Shown here one piece after another: positions 16,690 through 24,832 of a DNA stretch of 64,000 nt (its first letter is position 1; the number at the start of each line of letters is the position of its first letter). The notes under the pieces were generated by a model, which saw nothing but the letters and a program-made list of their open reading frames with translations, ran no database searches and had not been told where the DNA came from. The DNA is from Prauserella flavalba (GTDB taxonomy: Bacteria > Actinomycetota > Actinomycetes > Mycobacteriales > Pseudonocardiaceae), in contig NZ_MASU01000003.1 of the NCBI RefSeq assembly GCF_003202235.1, positions 62,001 through 126,000 of the forward strand, in the 5' to 3' direction. The position numbers and the translations under genes were made by a program.

Positions 16690-17838
16690 GTGGCAGAACC
16701 ACGCGTGTTGATCGACGCGACGGCCGTGCCTGCCGATCGCGGCGGCGTGGGCCGGTACGTCGACTCCCTCGTGGCCGCGCTCGACGTGGCCGGTGCCGAC
16801 ATCACCGTCGTGTGCCAGCCGAGGGACGTCCAGCTGTACGCCGAGCTGGCTCCTCGCTCGCGGATGGTGGGTGCCGCCGAGTCGACCGCGACCAGGACGG
16901 CCCGCCTGACCTGGGAACAGACGACGCTGCCGAGGCTCGTTCGGAGACTCGGCGTGGACGTGGTCCATTCCCCGCACTACACGATGCCGCTCGCCAGCCG
17001 GGCGGCATCGGTCGTGACGCTGCACGACGCGACGTTCTTCACGGACGCGGTGCTGCACTCCTCGGTGAAGGCCCGCTTCTTCCGGGCGTGGACCGCCACG
17101 GCGCTGCGCAGGGCGTCGGTGTGCGTGGTGCCGAGCGCGGCAACCGCGGAGGAGCTGGCGAGGGTCACGCGCGTGCGCGGCGCGGAGGTCGAGATCATCC
17201 AGCACGGGGTGGACGAGGAGCGGTTCCACCCGCCGTCGCTGGAGGAGATCCGCGCGGCCCGCGACGCCGTGGGCCTCGGCGACACCCCGTACGTCGCGTT
17301 CCTCGGCGCGCTCGAACCCCGCAAGAACGTTCCCGCGCTGATCAGAGGCTTCGCGCTGGCGGTCGCCGGCAGGCCGGAACCGCCCGCGCTCGTGCTCGCC
17401 GGGCAGCCCGGCTGGGACCGGCAGGTGGAGAACGCGCTCGACGCCGTGCCGCACCGGCTGCGCGTCATCCGCGCCGGGTACCTGCCGTTCGGCACGCTCG
17501 CCGGGTTCCTCGGCGGTGCCGAGCTGGTCGCCTACCCGAGCCTCGGGGAAGGCTTCGGGCTGCCGGTGCTGGAGGCGATGGCCTCCGGTGCGTGCGTGCT
17601 CACCACGCGCAGGCTCGCGCTACCCGAGGTGGGCGGTGACGCGGTGGCCTACTGCGGCGTGGGCGCGGGCGACGTCGCGGCCGCGCTGGGTGAGCTGCTT
17701 GACGACCCGACGCGCAGGGCCGCGCTCGCCGAGGCCGCGCAGCGCAGGGCGAAGGAGTTCTCGTGGGCGTCGTCCGCCGAGCGTCACCAGGAGGCCTATG
17801 ACCGGGCGTGGCACCGGCACCGCGCCCGTGAGATGTGA
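16690..17838 (+). CDS. GT4-family glycosyltransferase
   Basis: A 382-residue GT-B enzyme. IDATAVPADRGGVGRYVDSL, then HSPHYTMPLASRAASVVTLHD, the donor-domain motif FLGALEPRKNVPALIRGF, and EGFGLPVLEAMASG are standard for actinobacterial mannosyltransferases of GT4. It is last in a two-gene operon and is followed by a strong hairpin terminator. The cluster between rmlD and wbbL (two GT2-type and four GT4-type catalytic domains in five proteins) most likely builds one repeating oligosaccharide or wall-polymer linkage. Confidence 0.9.
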   Translation: MAEPRVLIDATAVPADRGGVGRYVDSLVAALDVAGADITVVCQPRDVQLYAELAPRSRMVGAAESTATRTARLTWEQTTLPRLVRRLGVDVVHSPHYTMPLASRAASVVTLHDATFFTDAVLHSSVKARFFRAWTATALRRASVCVVPSAATAEELARVTRVRGAEVEIIQHGVDEERFHPPSLEEIRAARDAVGLGDTPYVAFLGALEPRKNVPALIRGFALAVAGRPEPPALVLAGQPGWDRQVENALDAVPHRLRVIRAGYLPFGTLAGFLGGAELVAYPSLGEGFGLPVLEAMASGACVLTTRRLALPEVGGDAVAYCGVGAGDVAAALGELLDDPTRRAALAEAAQRRAKEFSWASSAERHQEAYDRAWHRHRAREM

Positions 17839-17904
17839 GGTGACAGGGGGAAGAGGGAAGGGATATGGTTGTCGATGCGAAGCTCCTGTGGAGCCGAGTA
17901 TGAG

Positions 17905-17943
17905 GGCCCGCGACGCGACCGGACGGTCGTCTTGCGGGCCTTT
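17905..17943 (+). terminator. Rho-independent-type terminator after the GT4 pair
   Basis: GGCCCGC (17905-17911) pairs with GCGGGCC (17934-17940). An inner ACCGGACGGT hairpin lies between, and TTT follows. It lies 66 bp after the GT4 stop and just before the stop of the convergent DUF3800-like gene, so it can serve both strands. Confidence 0.65.
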
Positions 17944-17957
17944 CGCCTGTCCGGCCC

Positions 17958-18500
17958 TCAGAGGCACACGACCTCGGCGATGATGCGCGCGACGCGCCTG
18001 CGGTACTCGCCACCGGCCCCGTGGCACCAGGCCACCGCGTCCGCGATCCAGAGCAACGGCTCCGCCGTCGAGGCGAGATGTTCGTACGTCAGCTCGGTCT
18101 TGGACGGACGGGCGCCGAGTGCCTGCCGAAGGGTGCGCTTGTCGTCGGCGTCGCGATGCTCTCGTGAGTCGAGCACCAGCCGGTGCGCGCCCACGTCCAC
18201 GAGATCGGCCGCGACCTGGCGAAGGCAGCGTTGCCTGGCGCCCTCCTGCGTCTTCGGCACGCAGGACGCGGAGTAGACCTGGTCGAGACCGGTAGCCCTC
18301 CCGATGCGGTCGGCGAGCTTCCGTCTTCGCGGGGCCTTCTCCCGGTTGAAGTGCAGTTCGCGGGCGCCGGGCAGCAGGAGCTTGCTCAGCTCCCGCCGGG
18401 TCGGAGTGAGCTGAGCAGGCTCGACAATGGCCATACCCACCAGGTAGAGCCCGCTGCGGATCGATTCGTCGACGAAGGCGTGCACCGTCATCCGGCTCAT
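17958..18500 (-). CDS. DUF3800-like hypothetical protein
   Basis: A 180-residue protein starting SRMTVHAFVDESIRSG. The FVDES strand at the N-terminus, the conserved HFNREK segment in the middle, VLDSREHRDADD, and the C-terminal TAEPLLWIADAVAWCHG are the acidic and hydrophobic anchors expected of a small RNase H-like fold of DUF3800 type. Function is unknown. Members of this fold are found both in housekeeping islands and near defence genes, but no partner gene is adjacent here. The longer open frame to 19358 is antisense to wbbL and is rejected. The start is the ATG at 18500; 18491 is an alternative. Confidence 0.65.
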   Translation of the reverse strand: MSRMTVHAFVDESIRSGLYLVGMAIVEPAQLTPTRRELSKLLLPGARELHFNREKAPRRRKLADRIGRATGLDQVYSASCVPKTQEGARQRCLRQVAADLVDVGAHRLVLDSREHRDADDKRTLRQALGARPSKTELTYEHLASTAEPLLWIADAVAWCHGAGGEYRRRVARIIAEVVCL

Positions 18501-18578
18501 CTTGCTGTCGACCCCCGACAGGAGTGCGCGCAAGGACCGGTCGGGAACTACCCACCGTGCCGGGTGCACAATGGCCGC

Positions 18579-19442
18579 GTGACCGAGCCGAAGACCTACG
18601 GCGACGGCGTCGCCGTGGTGACCGTGACGTACTCGCCAGGGGAGACGCTGGAGCGGTTCCTCGATACGCTCGCCAAGGCGACCGACCGCGACGTGCGGGT
18701 GGTGCTGGCCGACAACGGCTCCGTCGACGGCGCGCCCGAGAAGGCCGCCGAGCGCGAGAACGTGCACCTGCTGCGCACCGGCGAGAACCTCGGCTACGGC
18801 ACCGCCGTCAACCGGGGCGTCGCCGAGCTCGACGACAGCGTCGGCTGGGTCGTCATCGCCAACCCCGATCTCGAATGGGACCCCGGCTCGCTCGACGCGC
18901 TTCTCGAGGTCGCCAAGCGCTGGCCGCGCGGAGGGGCGTTCGGTCCGCTCATCCGCGAGCCGGACGGCACCGTCTACCCGTCGGCGCGGCTGCTGCCCTC
19001 GCTCGGGCGCGGTGTCGGGCACGCGATCTTCGGCAAGATCTGGCGCGGCAACCCGTGGACCCGCGCCTACCGCCAGGAGACCGCCGAGCCGACGGAGCGT
19101 ACCGCGGGCTGGTTGTCGGGTTCGTGCCAGCTCGTCCGGCGGGAGGCGTTCGACTCCGTCGACGGCTTCGATCCGCGCTACTTCATGTACTTCGAGGACG
19201 TCGACCTCGGCGACCGGCTCACGCGGGCGGGCTGGCTCAACGTCTACGCGCCCTCGGCCGCGGTGATGCACATCGGCGGGCAGGCGACGTCGAAGGCGTC
19301 GGCGAAGATGCTCGCCGCCCACCACGACAGCGCCTACCGTTACCTCGCCGACCGGCACCGCGGGCTGCTGTGGAAGCCGGTGCTGCTGGCGATCCGTGCG
19401 GGGCTGGCGGTCCGCCTGCGCATGGAGACCCGCCGCGGCTGA
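18579..19442 (+). CDS. wbbL: Rhamnosyltransferase, WbbL-type (decaprenyl-PP-GlcNAc acceptor)
   Basis: A 287-residue GT2 enzyme. The strand VAVVTVTYSPGE, the site VLADNGSVDG, NPDLEWDPGS (DxD-like) and the signature GFDPRYFMYFEDVDLGDR are all present. It should transfer L-rhamnose from dTDP-rhamnose to polyprenyl-diphospho-GlcNAc, making the linker between peptidoglycan and arabinogalactan. Assignment rests on domain motifs and on the order rmlD - wbbL - manB known in M. tuberculosis (Rv3266c-Rv3264c), here split by an inserted glycosyltransferase cluster. The GTG start at 18579 is 78 bp from the divergent DUF3800-like gene. A palindromic repeat follows the stop. Confidence 0.9.
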   Translation: MTEPKTYGDGVAVVTVTYSPGETLERFLDTLAKATDRDVRVVLADNGSVDGAPEKAAERENVHLLRTGENLGYGTAVNRGVAELDDSVGWVVIANPDLEWDPGSLDALLEVAKRWPRGGAFGPLIREPDGTVYPSARLLPSLGRGVGHAIFGKIWRGNPWTRAYRQETAEPTERTAGWLSGSCQLVRREAFDSVDGFDPRYFMYFEDVDLGDRLTRAGWLNVYAPSAAVMHIGGQATSKASAKMLAAHHDSAYRYLADRHRGLLWKPVLLAIRAGLAVRLRMETRRG

Positions 19443-19453
19443 GGCCCGTCAAA

Positions 19454-19510
19454 CCGCAGTGAAGGCCACCTTCACTGCGTTGAACGCAGTGAAGGTGGCC
19501 TTCACTGCGG
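19454..19510. repeat. AAGGCCACCTT palindrome, copy 2 (type B)
   Basis: A 57-bp perfect inverted repeat between convergent genes. Each arm begins CCGCAGTGAAGGCCACCTT and ends CACTGCGTT. Each arm is itself a small palindrome (CAGTGAAGG facing CCTTCACTG), so the element can fold as one long hairpin or two short ones. Its position at two gene 3' ends fits a bidirectional terminator. Confidence 0.92.
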
Positions 19511-19527
19511 CTGGGTGCGCCGTGGGG

Positions 19528-19884
19528 TCAGAGTCCTTCGAGGCGGCGGGCGACGTTCGAGCGGGTGGGCACCGTGCGAGTGGTCGGGACCAATCCGCTG
19601 ATCTCCGTCTCCTCGACATCCGGCTCGGCGTCCGCCCTGGCGGCGTCGAGCCGCGTGGTCGGCGGCGACTCGGCCAGGTGGCTGTCGCTGCTCTCGATGA
19701 ACGACGCCGACAGCTTCGTCGTGGTGTCCGGGTCCTGCTCGGAGTCGAGCCGCCGGACCACCGATCCCGGGATCTGCTGCGTGTTCGCGGCATCCATCGG
19801 CGACGTCATGTTGTCCGGCGTCACCACACCGTCGCGCGTCTGCGCGCGGGACAGCACGGCGTTCGCCCGATCGCGGGGATCCAT
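19528..19884 (-). CDS. Hypothetical protein, small and disordered-looking
   Basis: A 118-residue polar protein rich in Thr, Ser, Asp and Arg, with no hydrophobic core, signal peptide or membrane helix. It starts MDPRDRANAVLSRAQTRDGVVTPDN and ends TVPTRSNVARRLEGL. The ATG at 19884 follows a strong GGGGAGGCGAGGGA ribosome site, which supports it as a real gene; the open frame to 20670 is antisense to manB. Small proteins like this are common beside the wbbL-manB pair in related genomes by my recollection, but no function is known. It diverges from manB with a 141-bp spacer. Confidence 0.7.
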   Translation of the reverse strand: MDPRDRANAVLSRAQTRDGVVTPDNMTSPMDAANTQQIPGSVVRRLDSEQDPDTTTKLSASFIESSDSHLAESPPTTRLDAARADAEPDVEETEISGLVPTTRTVPTRSNVARRLEGL

Positions 19885-20025
19885 TCCCTCGCCTCCCCGA
19901 TACTTCAACCGAGGCCCTCTCTCGCCGGGGCCGCCGCGTTGCTGTCTAGGGTAGGCCCTCCGGCCGCTCACCGTCAGCGTTTCCCCCGGTTTGTCGCCGG
20001 ATGATCGCAGCCGAGGAAGGGAAAG

Positions 20026-21114
20026 GTGCTCGTGATGACGTCCGTGACCGGAGCCGACGCCGTCGTGCTCGTCGGTGGCAAGGGCACCCGCCTGCGCCCG
20101 CTCACGCTCTCCGCGCCGAAACCCATGCTCCCCACCGCGGGCGCGCCGTTCCTCTCGCACCTGCTGTCGCGGATCCGGGAGGCGGGGATCACGCACGTGG
20201 TGCTCGGCACGTCGTACCGCGCCGAGGTGTTCGAGGACTACTTCGGTGACGGTTCGTCGCTCGGGCTGGAGATCGAGTACGTCGTCGAGGACGAGCCGCT
20301 CGACACCGGCGGCGCCATCCGCAACGTCGCCGAGCACCTCCGCGCCGACGACGTCGTGATCTTCAACGGCGACATCCTGTCGGGCGCCGACCTCGGCGCG
20401 CTCGTAGCGACCCACCGCGAGGCGTCGGCCGACGTGACGCTGCACCTCCAGCGCGTCGACGACCCGAGCCGGTTCGGCTCCGTGCCGACCGACGAGAACG
20501 GGCGTGTGACGGCGTTTCTGGAGAAGACGCCGAACCCGCCGACCGACCAGATCAACGCCGGGTGCTATGTGTTCCGGCGCGAGGTGGTCGAGGCCATTCC
20601 CGCAGGCCGCAGGGTGTCGGTCGAGCGTGAGACGTTCCCCGGCCTGCTCGCCGAGGGCGCGCACGTGCACGGTTTTGTCGACAGCTCCTACTGGCTCGAC
20701 GTCGGTACGCCCGAGGCGTTCGTGCGTGGGTCGGCGGACCTCGTGCGCGGGCTGGCTCCCACGTCGGCGCTGCCCGGTCCGGTCGGCGAGGTGCTGCGGC
20801 TCGACGGTGCCACGGTGGCCGACGACGCCGAGGTGACCGGCGGCACCACGCTCGGCGCCGGATCGGTCGTGGGAGCGGGCGCGCGGGTGACGGGATCCGT
20901 GCTCTTCGACGGCGCGCGGGTGGAAAATGGGGCCGTGGTGGAGAACTCGGTCCTCGGCACGGGCGCGTGCGTCGGCGCCGGCACCGTGCTGCGTGGCGTG
21001 GTGCTCGGTGACGGGGCTTCGGTCGGCGCCGGATGCGAGTTGCTCGACGGGGCCCGCGTGTGGCCGGACGCGGTGCTGCCACCAGGGTCGATCCGGTTCT
21101 CCAGCGATGCCTGA
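20026..21114 (+). CDS. manB: Mannose-1-phosphate guanylyltransferase (NDP-sugar pyrophosphorylase with LbH domain)
   Basis: A 362-residue nucleotidyltransferase. The signature VGGKGTRLRPLT is near residues 16-27, with PKPMLP following, FNGDILSG (metal-binding Asp) near 115, and SYWLDVGTP in the sugar-binding part. Residues from about 265 onward are left-handed beta-helix hexapeptide repeats (VENGAVVENSVLGTGACVGAG). It makes GDP-mannose (M. tuberculosis Rv3264c type) for lipomannan, phosphatidylinositol mannosides and glycan donors. A glucose or dTTP preference cannot be excluded from sequence alone. GTG at 20026 or ATG at 20035 could be the start; both follow AGGAAGGGAAAGG. Confidence 0.88.
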   Translation: MLVMTSVTGADAVVLVGGKGTRLRPLTLSAPKPMLPTAGAPFLSHLLSRIREAGITHVVLGTSYRAEVFEDYFGDGSSLGLEIEYVVEDEPLDTGGAIRNVAEHLRADDVVIFNGDILSGADLGALVATHREASADVTLHLQRVDDPSRFGSVPTDENGRVTAFLEKTPNPPTDQINAGCYVFRREVVEAIPAGRRVSVERETFPGLLAEGAHVHGFVDSSYWLDVGTPEAFVRGSADLVRGLAPTSALPGPVGEVLRLDGATVADDAEVTGGTTLGAGSVVGAGARVTGSVLFDGARVENGAVVENSVLGTGACVGAGTVLRGVVLGDGASVGAGCELLDGARVWPDAVLPPGSIRFSSDA

Positions 21115-22018
21115 GCTGTTCCGCCGCTGGGAACCGGACTTCCCGGTGGACGTCTCCTCGGCGATCGCCCCGCTGCGGCGCGGCCGGGGTGACCCGTGCC
21201 TGCGTCAGGACGACGCGGGCAGGCTGTGGCTCACCGCGAACACCGAGGGCGGCCCCGGCACGCTCGTGCTGGTGTGCCGCACGGACGGCGCGGTGGAGGC
21301 GAAGGCGTGGGGCGGCGGCGCCGAGGTCCTGCTCGACGGGCTGCCCGCGCTGCTCGGCGCCGACGATGACGACTCCGGCTTCGTGGCCCACCACGACGCC
21401 GTCGCCTGGGCACGGCGACAGCGGCCGCTGCTGCGGCTCGGTGCGACGGGCCGCGTGTGGGACGTGCTGATCCCCGCCGTGCTGGAGCAGAAGGTCACCG
21501 GGCACGAGGCGCGCCGTTCGTGGCGGGAGCTGTGCCGCCGCTTCGGCGAGCCGGCGCCCGGCCCGGCGCCCGAGGGCATGCGGGTGCCGCCGACGCCCAG
21601 GGCGATCCGCTCCATTGTGGACTGGAACTGGCACAAGGCGGGCGTGGACGTGAGCAGGCGCAGGGCGTTGCTCGCGGCGGCGAGCGTGGCGCCGAGGCTG
21701 GAGCGGGCGGTTGAGCTGCGTGGCGCCGAGGGGCGGGCGCTGCTGCGGAAGGTGCCCGGCATCGGCGTCTGGACGGCGGCCGAGATCGCGCAGCGCGCGT
21801 GGGGCGATCCGGATGCCGTGAGCTTCGGCGACTTCCACATTCCCGCTGTCGTGGGGCACGCGCTCGTGGGCAGGGCGCTCGACGACGAGGGCATGCACGC
21901 CGTGCTCGCTCCGTACGCGCCGCAGCGGCAGCGCGCGGTGCGGTACCTGGAGTCCGCCGGGTTCTCCCGGCCGAGGTTCGGCCCGCGCTACCCGGTTCGC
22001 GACTACCGCGCGATCTGA
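21107..22018 (+). CDS. DNA-3-methyladenine glycosylase II-like (HhH-GPD) protein
   Basis: A 303-residue AlkA-type protein. The helix-hairpin-helix is clear (LLRKVPGIGVWTAAEIAQRA, about residues 205-224), followed by the GPD-type catalytic aspartate in SFGDFHIP. The N-terminal part (WEPDFPVDV, PCLRQDDAGRLWLTANTEGG) is the usual AlkA-like beta domain. It would remove alkylated or deaminated bases from DNA. The ATG at 21107 overlaps the end of manB by eight bases. M. tuberculosis has a DNA methylase gene at this position (Rv3263), so the neighbour has changed. The 3' end overlaps the convergent GntR gene by 16 bp. Confidence 0.85.
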   Translation: MPELFRRWEPDFPVDVSSAIAPLRRGRGDPCLRQDDAGRLWLTANTEGGPGTLVLVCRTDGAVEAKAWGGGAEVLLDGLPALLGADDDDSGFVAHHDAVAWARRQRPLLRLGATGRVWDVLIPAVLEQKVTGHEARRSWRELCRRFGEPAPGPAPEGMRVPPTPRAIRSIVDWNWHKAGVDVSRRRALLAAASVAPRLERAVELRGAEGRALLRKVPGIGVWTAAEIAQRAWGDPDAVSFGDFHIPAVVGHALVGRALDDEGMHAVLAPYAPQRQRAVRYLESAGFSRPRFGPRYPVRDYRAI

Positions 22019-22701
22019 CGGTAGGCGTCGAGCAGCTGCGCCTCGGCGATGTCGAGGTAGGACTCCATCCGGCTCTCGGCCTCGGTGAACTCGCCCTTGG
22101 TGAGCAGGTCGGCGATGCCGCGGTTGAGCTCGATGTAAGGCTCGTGGAACTCCCGGGGGCGGGCCATCACGTGGAAGGCCAGCCGGAGCTCCGCCACCAC
22201 CCTGCGCATGATGTCGTCGACGCGCGGGCTGCCGAGCAGGCCGGTGACGGCCTGGTGGAACCGGATGTTCGCGGTGCCGACGTCGACCCAGCGCTCCTGC
22301 GGCGCGGCCTTCTCGGCGATGGTGACCTCGGCGTCGATCGCGGCGATGCGCTCCGCGTCGGCGCGGGGGCCGTGGCGGATGGCGCTGGTCTCCAGCACCC
22401 GCCGCGTGCGGTACAGGTCCACGATGTCGTCGGCGTCGAGCACCCTGACGAACACGCCGCGGTGGAACTCGTGCACCAGTAGCCGCTCGTGGACGAGGAG
22501 GCGGAACGCCTCCCGCAGCGTGTTGCGGGAAACGGAGAGCGCGCGGCCGGCACTTTCCTCGGAGAGGCGGGTACCCGGGGGGAGCGCGCCCTCGATGATG
22601 CGCTGTCGCAGCAGGTCGGCGACGCGTTCGGCCGTGCTCGTGCGGTCGAGCAGCGAGCGGTCGCCCGCGAGCAGATCCACCCACGGGTCTGTGGCGGCCA
22701 T
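22003..22701 (-). CDS. GntR/FadR-family (FCD) transcriptional regulator
   Basis: A 232-residue regulator. It has an N-terminal winged helix (about 22-85; ERVADLLRQRIIEGALPPGT, then SRNTLREAFRLL) and a C-terminal all-helical FCD ligand domain (about 95-225) with the metal-site residues of the family in YRTRRVLE and RFHQAVTGLLGS. It is divergent from the NRAMP-pxpB-pxpC-DUF1445 operon, and a GntR-type palindrome lies in the shared spacer. It probably represses that operon and responds to 5-oxoproline or a related acid; the ligand is inferred. Confidence 0.92.
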   Translation of the reverse strand: MAATDPWVDLLAGDRSLLDRTSTAERVADLLRQRIIEGALPPGTRLSEESAGRALSVSRNTLREAFRLLVHERLLVHEFHRGVFVRVLDADDIVDLYRTRRVLETSAIRHGPRADAERIAAIDAEVTIAEKAAPQERWVDVGTANIRFHQAVTGLLGSPRVDDIMRRVVAELRLAFHVMARPREFHEPYIELNRGIADLLTKGEFTEAESRMESYLDIAEAQLLDAYRQIAR

Positions 22702-22762
22702 GACCCCTCCGTTCCGTGTCGCCGCAGCTTAACAAAAGAAGTTCACCAAGGGTCTTGCAGGA

Positions 22763-22773
22763 TTGTTCAACAA
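22763..22773. promoter_or_regulatory. Candidate GntR/FCD operator
   Basis: TTGTTCAACAA is a perfect 5-bp inverted repeat around one base. It fits the general GT-N-AC pattern of FadR-subfamily sites. It lies in the 115-bp divergent spacer, 44 bp before the first gene of the pxp-like operon. Confidence 0.5.
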
Positions 22774-22816
22774 CTCAGTACCGTCTTCGGAAACCGACGG
22801 GAAATGGGAGGCCCCC

Positions 22817-24070
22817 ATGGCCGACGACATCAGCACGTCCACCAGCGAGAAAACCGGCGAGAAGGCGGGCACCGCGCTGGGTGCCGCCACCAAACGCGGT
22901 GCCCTGCTCGGTGCGATCTTCCTGATGGCGACCAGTGCCATCGGCCCCGGCTTCATCACCCAGACCACGTCGTTCACGGCGCAGCTCGGCGCCGCATTCG
23001 CGTTCGCGATCCTGCTGTCGATCATCATCGACATCGCCGTGCAGCTGAACGTGTGGCGCGTCATCGGCGTCTCGGGCATGCGGGCACAGGACCTCGGCAA
23101 CAAGGTGCTGCCGGGCATCGGCTACGTGATGGCGGCGCTGGTGGTGCTCGGCGGGCTGGTGTTCAACATCGGCAACGTCGCGGGCACGTCACTGGGCATG
23201 GACGCGCTGTTCGGCCTCGACGTCAAGATCGGCGGCACGATCTCCGCGGCCATCGCGATCGGGATCTTCCTCAGCAAGAAGGCCGGCATCGCGATGGACC
23301 GGCTCGTGGTGGTGCTCGGCGTGCTGATGATCGGCCTCACCACCTATGTCGCGATCGTGTCGGGGCCGCCGGTCGGCGAGGCCCTGACGCAGGCCGTGGT
23401 GCCGGATACCGTGGACTTCCTCGTGATCACCACGCTCATCGGCGGCACGGTGGGCGGCTACATCACCTACGCGGGCGCGCACCGGCTCGTCGACTCGGGC
23501 ACCACCGGACCCGAGCAGGTCAAGGAGGTCTCCCGCAGCTCGGTCGTGGCGCTGCTGGTGACCGGTGTGATGCGGGTGGTGCTGTTCCTCGCGATCCTCG
23601 GCGTCGTGGCGGGCGGCGTCACCCTCGCGGCCGACAACCCGGCCGCCGACGCGTTCGGCCACGCCGCGGGCGAGGTCGGCCTCCGGTTGTTCGGCATGGT
23701 GCTGTGGGCGGCCGCGATCACGTCCGTGGTGGGCGCCTCCTACACGTCGGTCTCGTTCCTCGTGACGTTCTCGCCCGCGCTCAAGCGGCGGCAGAACTGG
23801 CTGGTCGGCGGGTTCATCGCCGTCTCGCTCATCGCGTTCCTGCTGCTGAACCAGGCGCCGACCACGCTGCTGATCCTGGCGGGCGCGCTCAACGGGCTGA
23901 TCCTGCCGGTCGGCTTCGGTGTGCTGATGTGGGTCGCCGCGCGGCGCCGTGACCTGCTGGGTGGCTACCGTTATCCGCGCTGGCTGCTGGTGATCGGCGT
24001 ACTGGCGTGGCTGCTGACGCTGTACCTCGGCTGGAACTCGCTGAGCGGTATCGCCGATCTGTGGAGCTGA
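22817..24070 (+). CDS. NRAMP-family transporter homologue (YcsG-like)
   Basis: A 417-residue protein with about 11 membrane helices from residue 30 onward. The first helix contains TSAIGPGFITQTTSF, where metal-transporting NRAMPs have the DPGN motif; here the metal-binding Asp and Asn are absent, so classical Mn/Fe transport is doubtful. NRAMP relatives beside 5-oxoprolinase genes (ycsG in the Bacillus kip operon) have no proven substrate; uptake of 5-oxoproline or another organic acid is a reasonable inference. The ATG at 22817 has a GGGAG site seven bases upstream. pxpB starts within a few bases of its stop. Confidence 0.88.
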   Translation: MADDISTSTSEKTGEKAGTALGAATKRGALLGAIFLMATSAIGPGFITQTTSFTAQLGAAFAFAILLSIIIDIAVQLNVWRVIGVSGMRAQDLGNKVLPGIGYVMAALVVLGGLVFNIGNVAGTSLGMDALFGLDVKIGGTISAAIAIGIFLSKKAGIAMDRLVVVLGVLMIGLTTYVAIVSGPPVGEALTQAVVPDTVDFLVITTLIGGTVGGYITYAGAHRLVDSGTTGPEQVKEVSRSSVVALLVTGVMRVVLFLAILGVVAGGVTLAADNPAADAFGHAAGEVGLRLFGMVLWAAAITSVVGASYTSVSFLVTFSPALKRRQNWLVGGFIAVSLIAFLLLNQAPTTLLILAGALNGLILPVGFGVLMWVAARRRDLLGGYRYPRWLLVIGVLAWLLTLYLGWNSLSGIADLWS

Positions 24071-24072
24071 CG

Positions 24073-24684
24073 ATGCGTGTGCTGCCGTGTGCCGACTCCG
24101 GCCTGCTGGTCGAGCTCGACGACCTCGACCAGGTCAGGGCGTTGCACGCGGCACTCGAAGCCGATCCGCCCGACGGCGTGACCGACTTCGTGCCCGCGGC
24201 CAGGACGCTGCTGCTGCGGCTCGATCCCGCTGCCGCCGACGCGGCCGGGATCGAGCAGGCGGTCCGGTCGGTCCGGCCAGGCGAGGTGAGCACGCAGGAC
24301 AGCGAGCTGCTGCGGATCCCGGTGGTCTACGACGGCGCCGACCTCGAAGAGGTGGCCATGCTGACCGGACTCACCGAGTGCGAGGTCGTCGAGGAGCACA
24401 CCGGTACGGAGTGGACGGTCGCTTTCGGTGGGTTCGCGCCCGGCTTCGGTTACCTGACGGGCGGATCGCCCCGGCTGGAGGTGCCGAGGCGGGCGGAGTC
24501 CAGGACGAGGGTGCCGGTCGGCGCCGTCGGACTCGCCGGGACGTTCTCGGGGGTCTATCCGAGGGAGTCGCCTGGCGGCTGGCAGCTCATCGGACGCACG
24601 GAGCTGAGGATGTGGGACGTCGACCGGGATCCGCCCGCGTTGCTGCGGCCCGGCGTGCGGGTGCGATTCGAGGAGGCGGAATGA
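24073..24684 (+). CDS. pxpB: 5-oxoprolinase subunit B
   Basis: A 203-residue PxpB/KipI protein. Family marks are RVLPCADSGLLVELDD at the start, VAFGGFAPGFGYLTG near residue 125, VPRRAESRTRVPVGAVGLAG, and SPGGWQLIGRT near the end. With PxpC and PxpA it forms the ATP-dependent 5-oxoprolinase that opens 5-oxo-L-proline to glutamate; KipI is also known as a histidine-kinase inhibitor in Bacillus. The ATG at 24073 is taken as start, though a GTG at 24061 would overlap the upstream stop. Its own stop is part of a 77-bp tandem repeat. Confidence 0.9.
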   Translation: MRVLPCADSGLLVELDDLDQVRALHAALEADPPDGVTDFVPAARTLLLRLDPAAADAAGIEQAVRSVRPGEVSTQDSELLRIPVVYDGADLEEVAMLTGLTECEVVEEHTGTEWTVAFGGFAPGFGYLTGGSPRLEVPRRAESRTRVPVGAVGLAGTFSGVYPRESPGGWQLIGRTELRMWDVDRDPPALLRPGVRVRFEEAE

Positions 24685-24832
24685 GCCAGAATCGCGTAGC
24701 CCGTGCTCAGTTCCGCCGACCGGGTGCGGGTGTCCCGCAGGAAACCGAGGAGGCGGAATGAGCCAGAATCGCGTAGCCCGTGCTCAGTTCCGCCGACCGG
24801 GTGCGGGTGTCCCGCGAGACACCGAGGAGGCC
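24669..24832 (+). repeat. 77-bp tandem duplication between pxpB and pxpC
   Basis: Unit 1 is 24669-24745, unit 2 is 24746-24822, and the first bases of a third (CGAGGAGG) start at 24823. Each unit begins CGAGGAGGCGGAATGAGCC. The two units are identical until the last few bases before each boundary. Each carries a ribosome site and an ATGA junction. The period of 77 equals an 81-bp ORF minus a four-base overlap, so the translational coupling is kept through the duplication. Confidence 0.93.
24681..24761 (+). CDS. Coupled micro-ORF 1 in the pxpB-pxpC junction
   Basis: A possible 26-residue peptide beginning MSQNRVARAQF and ending TEEAE. Its ATG overlaps the pxpB stop (ATGA) and is preceded by GAGGAGGCGG, and its own stop overlaps the ATG of micro-ORF 2. 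It is basic in the first half and acidic at the end, with no known motif. It may only be a relay that hands ribosomes from pxpB to pxpC rather than a functional peptide. Confidence 0.4.
   Translation: MSQNRVARAQFRRPGAGVPQETEEAE

Noticed and set aside
22817-24070. Classical manganese/iron transporter call for the NRAMP homologue
   Set aside because: The first-helix metal motif DPGN is replaced by GPGF, so metal transport is not supported; I kept only the family name.
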